A stretch of 41,871 nt of DNA, from the IMG/VR virus record IMGVR_UViG_3300009506_000079, positions 1 to 41,871 of that record. One strand, written 5' to 3'. Origin of the DNA: a virus. Shown piece by piece: positions 25,746-30,937 of this stretch. A model generated the notes under the pieces. That model made no database searches, had not been told where the DNA came from, and saw nothing but the letters and a program-made list of their open reading frames with translations. The translations under genes were made by a program, and so were the position numbers. Each line of letters opens with the position of its first letter. Positions within the stretch are counted from its first letter, which is position 1.

Positions 25746-26009
25746 ATGAAAGCGGTTCGATACAATAAGAAGAAAGGTTGCATGTTTTGCCCTGATTGCC
25801 AAACATACGAAGTGAGTTGTGTTGGTTCAGGGACATTAACAATCCCAACGGGATTCGGTTTTCTTCCCGGTGACCACAAGTTTTCAATCGGTGGTTACAA
25901 ACTCAAAGGTTGGATTGGTGTTTGTGAAAAGTGTCACAAAGAAGTTATGAACTATACTTCAAAACGTTCTTTCAAGAAGTTTCCGAAGCTTGGCAAGAAA
26001 GCTTCTTAA
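25746..26009 (+). CDS. Small zinc-finger protein (87 aa)
   Basis: ATG 25746 has ATTAGAAAGGATAG just upstream, 13 bases after the previous stop. Two Cys pairs, CMFCPDC near residues 12-18 and CEKC near 60-63, could form one zinc site around a Gly-rich beta segment (SGTLTIPTGFGFLPGDHKF). The end is Lys-rich (SKRSFKKFPKLGKKAS), suggesting nucleic-acid contact. tRNA-like element 3 starts on the base after its stop. Confidence 0.6.
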   Translation: MKAVRYNKKKGCMFCPDCQTYEVSCVGSGTLTIPTGFGFLPGDHKFSIGGYKLKGWIGVCEKCHKEVMNYTSKRSFKKFPKLGKKAS

Positions 26010-26050
26010 CCCCTGAACGGTCTTGTGCGGGTTCGACTCCCGCACAGGGG
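26010..26050 (+). ncRNA. tRNA-like minihelix 3
   Basis: The sequence is identical to element 2 over all 41 bases: CCCCTG/CAGGGG acceptor, TGCGGG/CCCGCA T-stem, TTCGACT loop, AACGGTCTTG bridge. It again begins directly after the stop codon of the gene before it. Sequence after the element (CTTGAACAAATCGACAAC) leads into another TTAGAAAGGATAG start block. Confidence 0.75.
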
Positions 26051-26091
26051 CTTGAACAAATCGACAACAACTTATTAGAAAGGATAGTAAC

Positions 26092-26670
26092 ATGATTATC
26101 AACATAGCAAGCAAACTAAGTGACATTCCGCAAAGAGCAATCTTTATCAGGTTCCACAGAGACAGCAGCAGTCACGGTTATTGGACTTATGGAACGTATT
26201 ACAGGAAGTGTGTGCGGGACCGTGAAGCAAATCATTACAATGACAGTGATTTCTATATGACAGTCTTTGACGAAGAAAAAGACTGCTTCAAAGAAATCGA
26301 ATATGCAACAACAAGAGCTTGGACTTACCCTGCAATGGGCTCCAACGTTGATGCAACCGACGAACTCAAAGAAAGGTATGCAAAGGTGCAAGCAGCAATT
26401 GCGGCACACTACAAGAAGTTAAGAGAAGAAGCAGAAGCAAAAAGACCCGCTAAAGGAAAACGGGTTAGGGTAGTCAAAGGGAGAAAGCACGTTGGGAAAG
26501 AAGGGAAAGTGTTTTGGCAGGGAGCAAATCAGTTTCGGACGTATTACAAGAACGGTTACAACAAGCCAAGTGACGATTGCAACCAAAGGTTAGGAATTCA
26601 ACAGGACGATGGAACAAAATTCTTTGTTCCGTTTCAATATGCAGAAGTGATTCAACAAAGTGACAATTAA
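26092..26670 (+). CDS. Protein with C-terminal KOW-like motif (192 aa)
   Basis: ATG 26092 has TTAGAAAGGATAGTAAC in front. The first 110 residues are mixed (RAIFIRFHRDSSSHGYW, FDEEKDCFKEIEYATT), followed by a charged helix (AHYKKLREEAEAKRPAKGK). Then GKRVRVVKGRKHVGKEGKVFW forms in essence a KOW motif, with a C-terminal beta region. KOW proteins bind RNA, RNA polymerase or ribosomes, so the operon may act on transcription or translation; that is inference. Confidence 0.6.
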   Translation: MIINIASKLSDIPQRAIFIRFHRDSSSHGYWTYGTYYRKCVRDREANHYNDSDFYMTVFDEEKDCFKEIEYATTRAWTYPAMGSNVDATDELKERYAKVQAAIAAHYKKLREEAEAKRPAKGKRVRVVKGRKHVGKEGKVFWQGANQFRTYYKNGYNKPSDDCNQRLGIQQDDGTKFFVPFQYAEVIQQSDN

Positions 26671-26676
26671 ATAGAT

Positions 26677-26719
26677 GCCCCTAAAGGTAAGTGTGCGGGT
26701 TCGACTCCCGCACAGGGGC
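26677..26719 (+). ncRNA. tRNA-like minihelix 4
   Basis: GCCCCT (26677-26682) pairs with AGGGGC (26714-26719). The T-arm TGCGGG/CCCGCA with TTCGACT is kept, while the bridge differs (AAAGGTAAGTG region). Compared with elements 2 and 3 the acceptor pairing is shifted outward by one pair: an added G-C at the end replaces the lost inner G-C. It lies six bases after the stop of the KOW-like gene. Confidence 0.7.
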
Positions 26720-26757
26720 TTTCAGTTTTCGACAACTCTATTAGAAAGGATAGAACA

Positions 26758-27051
26758 ATGGCAAAGACTTACAAAGTGACAATCAGTTTTCCAGTGATTG
26801 CAGACAATCAAGCAGATGCAATCAGAATTGCAAAGAACGCTTTGGAAATCTATTCTGGTGGTGAAGTGGTCACCGTGGAAGTTGTAAAGCCAACATTAAA
26901 ACTCCGTTACCTTTCAGGTTGGGGTGAATGGTGCGTTAAGTGGTATGACGAAGATGGAAAGTTTGACGAAACCAAGTCTTATTACACCGATGACAAGCAG
27001 GACGCAAAAGACACAATGAAGATGATGCAAGCAGAGATTGACAAAGCTTGA
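26758..27051 (+). CDS. Hypothetical small protein (97 aa)
   Basis: ATG 26758 follows ATTAGAAAGGATAGAACA. The protein starts with strands and a helix (TYKVTISFPVIADNQADAIRIA) in the style of small ferredoxin-like folds, then YLSGWGEWCVKWYDEDGKF and a charged C-terminal helix. No family recognised. It is the last gene of the first cluster; 33 bases after its stop a hairpin and the second leader promoter begin. Confidence 0.55.
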   Translation: MAKTYKVTISFPVIADNQADAIRIAKNALEIYSGGEVVTVEVVKPTLKLRYLSGWGEWCVKWYDEDGKFDETKSYYTDDKQDAKDTMKMMQAEIDKA

Positions 27052-27084
27052 ATCAGGAAAATTTAGAGTAGGTGCTAAAATCCC

Positions 27085-27103
27085 CGTTTTTAGCTCAAAA
27101 ACG
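27085..27103. promoter_or_regulatory. Inverted repeat CGTTTTT-AGCTC-AAAAACG before second leader
   Basis: A perfect 7-bp stem around AGCTC is followed at once by a second pairing, CCGAAAA (27104-27110) with TTTTCGG (27121-27127). It corresponds in position and core to 24808-24822. It may end the first cluster's transcript or serve as operator of the promoter 35 bases on. Confidence 0.55.
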
Positions 27104-27137
27104 CCGAAAAATTTTTCATATTTTCGGGATTTTATGC

Positions 27138-27166
27138 TTGACATTTTCGATGTTCTGTGTTAGACT
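27138..27166 (+). promoter_or_regulatory. Sigma-70-like promoter of the second leader/tRNA-like cluster
   Basis: TTGACA at 27138-27143, 17-base spacer, TAGACT at 27161-27166. The flanks (GGGATTTT upstream, GTATTTCAGAATAA downstream) match the first leader promoter, so the two are duplicates. Confidence 0.75.
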
Positions 27167-27381
27167 GTATTTCAGAATAAAGGATATGACAAGTGAATAA
27201 TACGGGGCTCAAAACAAAAGCCTGTTTGCAGAGAAGTTTGAAACCAGTGCTGATGATAATCGGCTGGAAACGAAGACAAGTCACCCACCCTTAACGGTTA
27301 CCTTGCAGGACGCAAGGTTGCGGGTTCGATTCCTGCAAAGGGCTTACTTCGACAATACTAACCATTAGAAAGGATAGGACA
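27167..27381 (+). ncRNA. Structured 5' leader, copy 2
   Basis: It is a diverged copy of the leader at 24888-25112, with the same order of blocks: GTATTTCAGAATAA, ACAAGTGAATAATACGGGGC, AAAAGCCTG, CCAGTGCTGATGATAATCGG hairpin, CACCCTTAACGGTT, tRNA-like element, CTTACTTCGACAATA and the Shine-Dalgarno block. Differences are concentrated in loops and linkers, while stems are kept or compensated. This is the pattern of a functional RNA leader controlling the gene at 27382. Confidence 0.65.
27288..27342 (+). ncRNA. tRNA-like element 5 (with extra hairpin)
   Basis: CCCTT (27288-27292) pairs with AAGGG (27338-27342). T-arm GCGGG/CCTGC has loop TTCGATT. The extra hairpin is ACCTTGC/GCAAGGT (27300-27318) with loop AGGAC. 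Relative to element 1 the sixth pair of the hairpin changes from A-T to C-G on both sides and the loop is fully different, so pairing has been selected. Confidence 0.7.
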
Positions 27382-27687
27382 ATGCAAGTTGCACAAACAA
27401 TCTTGAATCAAATCGGAAAACAAGCTTTGATGATGATAGGTGCAAAACAGTTTGTTGCAGACAGAGATTCGGTTAGATTTCGAATTGGCCGAAACTGCAA
27501 GGGCTGGAACATGATTCAGATTCACCTGAATTATGCTGATGACCTTTACAGAGTTTCGTTTTTCAGGATTCGGAGCAAGAACGGTGTCCCGATGATTGCA
27601 CAGACTCACACAGAGTTTGGAATTTACTTCGATCAACTGCATGAAGTGATTGAACGCAACACAGGAATGTATACAAAACTGTTTTGA
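27382..27687 (+). CDS. Conserved phage hypothetical protein (101 aa)
   Basis: ATG 27382 follows ATTAGAAAGGATAGGACA. The sequence (VAQTILNQIGKQALMMIGAK, FRIGRNCKGWNMIQIHLN, DDLYRVSFFRIRSKNGVP, FDQLHEVIERNTGMYTKL) follows the pattern of a small protein common in phages and plasmids, in which a QTIL-QxGG-F-x-MxTGAK start and a TGLYTSL-like end are typical. Its function is unknown. It is the first gene of the second leader transcript and is followed by tRNA-like element 6. Confidence 0.7.
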   Translation: MQVAQTILNQIGKQALMMIGAKQFVADRDSVRFRIGRNCKGWNMIQIHLNYADDLYRVSFFRIRSKNGVPMIAQTHTEFGIYFDQLHEVIERNTGMYTKLF

Positions 27688-27695
27688 AACGCTTT

Positions 27696-27736
27696 CCCCT
27701 GCTTGGACTTGTGCGGGTTCGACTCCCGCACAGGGG
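27696..27736 (+). ncRNA. tRNA-like minihelix 6
   Basis: CCCCTG (27696-27701) pairs with CAGGGG (27731-27736). T-arm TGCGGG/CCCGCA with TTCGACT is as in elements 2 and 3, but the bridge is CTTGGACTTG. The helices are thus conserved while the bridge is free to change. It starts eight bases after the stop of the preceding gene. Confidence 0.75.
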
Positions 27737-27780
27737 CTTTCGATGAAACTTTATTCACACACATTAGAAAGGATAGTAAA

Positions 27781-28107
27781 ATGAAGGTTACCGGAAACAC
27801 AAATCTTGATGCAAAGAACGTTTTCATTCTGATTGCCGAAGAACTGAAAGAGACTGCAAACAATGCTGCACAGGCTTTAGGTAACTTCGACGTGAAGAAC
27901 GACGACGAAGCAAAGACAAAGGAAAACGCTGCAATTTTCGTTGATGACTTGCGGAGAATTGCGGAACGTGCAGAGAAGAAAGCGGAAAGGATTCAGAAGA
28001 AGATTGACAGTGCTTCGACACAGCAGAACAAAACGAAAGCCAAGAAAGACAAGCTTGCAGCAAAGATTGCTGCACTGAAAGCCAAGCTTGCACAGTTGGA
28101 AGACTAA
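27781..28107 (+). CDS. Small coiled-coil protein A (108 aa)
   Basis: ATG 27781 follows CATTAGAAAGGATAGTAAA. The second half is a long Lys/Glu/Ala coiled coil (RRIAERAEKKAERIQKKID; KDKLAAKIAALKAKLAQLED). It is the first of four small genes (27781, 28324, 29098, 29536) whose products all end in a similar coiled coil and that are each separated by structured RNA. Function unknown; oligomerisation or scaffolding of nucleic acid is possible. Confidence 0.6.
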   Translation: MKVTGNTNLDAKNVFILIAEELKETANNAAQALGNFDVKNDDEAKTKENAAIFVDDLRRIAERAEKKAERIQKKIDSASTQQNKTKAKKDKLAAKIAALKAKLAQLED

Positions 28108-28116
28108 GTGACATTG

Positions 28117-28157
28117 ACCCTGAACGGTCTTGTGCGGGTTCGACTCCCGCACAGGGT
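28117..28157 (+). ncRNA. tRNA-like minihelix 7 with compensated end pair
   Basis: ACCCTG (28117-28122) pairs with CAGGGT (28152-28157). Compared with elements 2, 3 and 6 the terminal C-G pair has become A-T by changes on both sides. T-arm TGCGGG/CCCGCA with TTCGACT and the AACGGTCTTG bridge are kept. The change on both sides supports selection for RNA pairing. A TTTT run after it means this copy alone could also act as a terminator. Confidence 0.75.
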
Positions 28158-28160
28158 TTT

Positions 28161-28267
28161 AGACTTGACCACCGTAAAAAACGAAAAGCATTAACAATAT
28201 GCTGGGTTAGTGTCAACGGATTTACTCTTGTCACCCTGAACAGTTACAAGTGTTGGTGGTCAAGTCT
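28161..28267 (+). ncRNA. Structured intergenic RNA, 13-bp closing stem
   Basis: AGACTTGACCACC (28161-28173) is perfectly complementary to GGTGGTCAAGTCT (28255-28267). Inside, AGCAT/ATGCT around TAACAAT near 28187-28203 and CTTGT/ACAAG near 28227-28250 form two more stems, giving a three-way-junction layout. It lies between tRNA-like element 7 and the next Shine-Dalgarno, within the presumed 5' leader of 28324. No frame is open through it. Confidence 0.6.
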
Positions 28268-28323
28268 TCTTATTGTAAACTACAGTTTTTCTAACACAAA
28301 CCTTTTTAACAGGAGTACAGACA

Positions 28324-28797
28324 ATGGCAAAGCGTGTAGGACAGACAGAACCGAACAGTGGCAACGAAGGAACGGATGATGCCGAAGGCAAAGGAAAAGT
28401 TGCTTTCGAGACAGCGGAAGCAAAGTTTCTGAACGACGAAAACAAGATAGTCACTGCCGTAAACAGTGACGGTCTTTTGGTTGCTGTACCGAAACCGATT
28501 GAAGTTTCGGGTGAAGTGGTTTACGAAGGGTTCGACATTCGCCTTCACAAGCCACTGAAAAAGGACCAGTTTGCAGACCTTGCAACTTACCTGCTGCACC
28601 AAGCATACGTTGCAAGGGCGAAAGCAGAGCGGTTCCTTGCAATGGCCGAAGACAAAGAGAAGAAAGCGGCAAGAATACAGAAGTTTGGTGACGAAGCGAC
28701 TCGCAAGAAAGCAATGAAGGTTGCACGTATGCGAGAGCAACTTGCCGAACTGGAAGCACAGTTGAAGGCAGACGGCGTAGAAGTGGACGACATTTAG
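28324..28797 (+). CDS. Small coiled-coil protein B (157 aa)
   Basis: ATG 28324 follows ACAGGAGTACAGACA. An acidic, flexible start (EPNSGNEGTDDAEGKGK) precedes a beta region (NKIVTAVNSDGLLVAVPKPI, GEVVYEGFDIRLHKPL) and a C-terminal coiled coil (AKAERFLAMAEDKEKKAARI; VARMREQLAELEAQLKAD). GC content looks higher than in the genes around it. No family is recognised. It shares the coiled-coil end with its neighbours. Confidence 0.6.
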   Translation: MAKRVGQTEPNSGNEGTDDAEGKGKVAFETAEAKFLNDENKIVTAVNSDGLLVAVPKPIEVSGEVVYEGFDIRLHKPLKKDQFADLATYLLHQAYVARAKAERFLAMAEDKEKKAARIQKFGDEATRKKAMKVARMREQLAELEAQLKADGVEVDDI

Positions 28798-28845
28798 TCC
28801 AACGCCGAAAAGCAAATCACTTTCAGGTATTCTGCAATATCGTCA

Positions 28846-29054
28846 ACGTGGTGACTCGTTGTCACCACGTCTGACCAGTGGTGGCACTGATTAGACGTAG
28901 TGACAACGACAAACTTAATAAGACTATCCTTGTCCCGGTGGTTTGTTATGACCTTGGACTTCCTTGCAAGGCAGAACAAAGCTCAACCACACGGGACACT
29001 AATTGTCGAAGCGTGGTGACAGTGTGTCACCACGTTTGGTCAGTTTCAGAACTG
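28846..29054 (+). ncRNA. Intergenic RNA with a duplicated two-hairpin element
   Basis: Copy 1: ACGTGGTGAC/GTCACCACGT (28846-28870), then CAGTG-GTGG-CACTG (28876-28889). Copy 2: CGTGGTGACA/TGTCACCACG (29012-29034), then CAGTT-TCAG-AACTG (29041-29054). The second hairpin's closing G-C pair became T-A by two-sided change, and loops differ. Between the copies TGTCCCG (28931-28937) pairs with CGGGACA (28992-28998). The 300-base gap between genes is thus almost fully structured. No ORF or promoter is convincing. Confidence 0.65.
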
Positions 29055-29097
29055 ATTGAACGTTGTGACACACTAATTAGAATTCGGAGAAAAGACA

Positions 29098-29430
29098 ATG
29101 GCAACGAGAAAAGAACCTTCAAAGGAGTCTGAAATCAAAGAGATAATCAGGATTGATGAAGCTCTGATTTTAGGCAAAAGAGTATTGCTTGAAGAATTTG
29201 AACAAAGAGTGGAGAAAGCACAAGAAGAAATCAAGAAAGCACAAAAGGCACTTGCAGAACTGTATGCTAAAAGAAAGAAAGCACCGGATGAAATTACAGA
29301 ACTGCAAGCCCACTTGATTCTTATGAAGCAAAAGTTGAAGACAGTGCAGAACAACGACGAAGATAAAATCAAAGCAAAGATCAAAAGTTTGAAGCAACGC
29401 ATTGCAAGGATGGAAAAAGAGTTGGGATAA
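29098..29430 (+). CDS. Small coiled-coil protein C (110 aa)
   Basis: ATG 29098 follows TTCGGAGAAAAGACA. Nearly the whole protein is charged helix (LLEEFEQRVEKAQEEIKKAQ; AELYAKRKKAPDEITELQAH; KIKSLKQRIARMEKELG), with two helices broken at a Pro. It looks like an antiparallel helical hairpin. Third of the four coiled-coil genes. Function unknown. Confidence 0.6.
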   Translation: MATRKEPSKESEIKEIIRIDEALILGKRVLLEEFEQRVEKAQEEIKKAQKALAELYAKRKKAPDEITELQAHLILMKQKLKTVQNNDEDKIKAKIKSLKQRIARMEKELG

Positions 29431-29463
29431 TTCGATTCCTTATTTCTTTACTCCTATGTTGGG

Positions 29464-29494
29464 GTGTCCCGTCTTTCGATGTGGGGCGGGACAC
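29464..29494 (+). ncRNA. Intergenic hairpin GTGTCCCG/CGGGACAC
   Basis: An 8-bp perfect stem (29464-29471 with 29487-29494) has a 15-base loop. It lies in the 105-base gap between coiled-coil genes C and D. No U-run follows directly, so it is more likely a leader or processing structure than a terminator. Confidence 0.5.
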
Positions 29495-29535
29495 TTAGCA
29501 ATCATTCACCTTATTAGGATTAGAAGGGGCTATTT

Positions 29536-29844
29536 ATGGCAAAGAAGAAGAAGAAGACCAGTGCAAAGAAAGACAGCGTTGTTCCTGCAAGTGACTTGGA
29601 TTGCGTTGTTGCTTTGCGGACGTGTGCTGAAACTTTGGGTGCAATCGAATTCCCTGATGCTGCACCAGATTCAGCATTGAACCAACTTGGGACCGTGATT
29701 GCTAAGATCGGCAAAATTGCGGACAAGATACAGAACAGCATGAACAAACTGGAAAAGGACGTGAAGAAACGTCTGGAACGCAAGACAAAGATTGCCCAAA
29801 GAATTGCAGACTTGCAGAAGCAATTGGATGGGCTTTCGGAGTGA
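29536..29844 (+). CDS. Small coiled-coil protein D (102 aa)
   Basis: ATG 29536 follows GAAGGGGCTATTT. The protein begins with a Lys-rich segment (AKKKKKTSAKKDS), then a hydrophobic helix (ASDLDCVVALRTCAETLGAI), and ends in a coiled coil (LEKDVKKRLERKTKIAQRI; ADLQKQLDGLSE). The basic start suggests contact with nucleic acid. Fourth of the four coiled-coil genes. Confidence 0.6.
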   Translation: MAKKKKKTSAKKDSVVPASDLDCVVALRTCAETLGAIEFPDAAPDSALNQLGTVIAKIGKIADKIQNSMNKLEKDVKKRLERKTKIAQRIADLQKQLDGLSE

Positions 29845-29859
29845 AAACCCCAACGTATG

Positions 29860-29963
29860 CTTGGTGACAAATCAATGTCACCAAGTCTGCACAGTGTGTA
29901 ACAGTCTGATGATAGTATCGGCCCTGAAACTGTTGTCAAAATGTTAATCACCCCCTGTGCAGA
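29860..29963 (+). ncRNA. Structured intergenic RNA upstream of the ligase gene
   Basis: CTTGGTGAC (29860-29868) pairs with GTCACCAAG (29877-29885). Directly after it TCTGCACAG (29886-29894) pairs with CTGTGCAGA (29955-29963), enclosing AACAGT/ACTGTT and an inner CTGAT/ATCGG stem. The inner CTGATGATA...ATCGG motif recurs in both cluster leaders (GCTGATGATAATCGGC). It probably belongs to the 5' leader of the ligase mRNA. Confidence 0.6.
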
Positions 29964-30007
29964 CTTCGTGACATTGAACAAAGACAAACCTTAGTGGTGG
30001 GTGGCTT

Positions 30008-30829
30008 ATGGCTTTCTTGATTCCGTTTCCTGAATTCAAAGACTATGCAATGCAGGAAGTATCTTTCTTGCAATTGAAGTATGATGGTCACTTGGGCAAA
30101 ATATACCGTGGACAAGGTGACGTTCAAATTTTCTCAAAGAACGACATTGATATAACAGACAAAGCAATGTCTTGTGAACAAGTTGCAAAAGTTTTGAGCA
30201 ACGTTCCAAAACATTCGATTTTATTTGGTGAGCTTTTCTCCGAAGGTGCAGCGGCAACAGTACCAACGCTGCTCAAACAAGGAAGTCAAGAATTGCAGTT
30301 TAGGGCTTTCGCTGCACCTGTTTTTGCAACTAACAACTGGTTCAATCGTGACTTGATTGATACAGTTGAAGAATTAGAGACTAAAGGAATTACTTGTGCA
30401 TACACTGCACGATTGCAAAACGGTCAAGTAGACCGTGAAGGGCTGCTTGCAAGAGCGGTTCAAAAAGGAATTGAAGGGTGGGTTTTGAAATTAAGCCACA
30501 TGAAAGGGTGGTATAAACTCAAACCCGTCAAGACAGCGGACGTTGTAGTAACTGCAACAAAACAGAGTTGGACTGCAAATCATTTTGGTGACTTGCAGTG
30601 TGTTGTGGTGAGTGTCTACAATGACAAAGGACAGTTAGTGACAGTGGGCAATGTTGGAACAGGGTTCACCGAAGAATTTAGAAAGACTGTAGACCGTCAC
30701 ACCTTACTTGGAAAGGTTTGTGAAGTTTCTTTTGATTCGTTTATGGTGAACGCTATGCGTTTTCCCCGGTTTGTTCGTTGGCGGGAAGACAAAAACCCAC
30801 AAGATTGCAAATGGACGCAATTTGAGTGA
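30008..30829 (+). CDS. ATP-dependent DNA ligase
   Basis: The 273-residue protein has the nucleotidyltransferase motifs of small phage ligases: motif I KYDG with the adenylated Lys at 24, motif III FGELF at 73-77, motif IV EGWVLK at 156-161 and motif V YKLKPVKTADVVV at 169-181. A short OB-fold domain ends with RFPRFVRWREDKNPQDC. The length is typical of minimal viral ligases. It would seal nicks left by the polymerase and 5'-3' exonuclease also encoded here. ATG 30008 has a GGTGGGTGG-type Shine-Dalgarno and a structured leader. Confidence 0.9.
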   Translation: MAFLIPFPEFKDYAMQEVSFLQLKYDGHLGKIYRGQGDVQIFSKNDIDITDKAMSCEQVAKVLSNVPKHSILFGELFSEGAAATVPTLLKQGSQELQFRAFAAPVFATNNWFNRDLIDTVEELETKGITCAYTARLQNGQVDREGLLARAVQKGIEGWVLKLSHMKGWYKLKPVKTADVVVTATKQSWTANHFGDLQCVVVSVYNDKGQLVTVGNVGTGFTEEFRKTVDRHTLLGKVCEVSFDSFMVNAMRFPRFVRWREDKNPQDCKWTQFE

Positions 30830-30843
30830 CATTCACTTCAATT

Positions 30844-30912
30844 GGAATTCCCGGTGACACTTCTCTAAGCACCTTCAATAGAGAACTCTGTACGCTAAAC
30901 GCCGGGAATTCC
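30844..30912 (+). ncRNA. Structured intergenic RNA, 11-bp closing stem
   Basis: GGAATTCCCGG (30844-30854) pairs perfectly with CCGGGAATTCC (30902-30912). Inside, TTCTCTA/TAGAGAA (30861-30885) forms a 7-bp hairpin. It fills the gap between ligase and glycosyltransferase genes and is followed by TAATAGAAAGGATAG. No U-run follows. Confidence 0.6.
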
Positions 30913-30937
30913 TTCTTCTAATAGAAAGGATAGTCAG

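Noticed and set aside
25440-28157. Phage attachment site copying a tRNA 3' end
   Set aside because: attP sites that mimic a tRNA 3' end are single. Seven copies with varied bridges and compensated stems, and no integrase gene in the window, do not fit.
25017-28157. CRISPR array or simple dispersed DNA repeat
   Set aside because: Spacing is hundreds of bases and contains genes. Sequence changes keep base pairing, and unit length is that of a tRNA half.
28324-28815. Long - strand frames (up to 169 codons) across 27.8-28.8 kb
   Set aside because: They are shadows of the Lys/Glu-rich coiled-coil genes on the + strand. No start signals.
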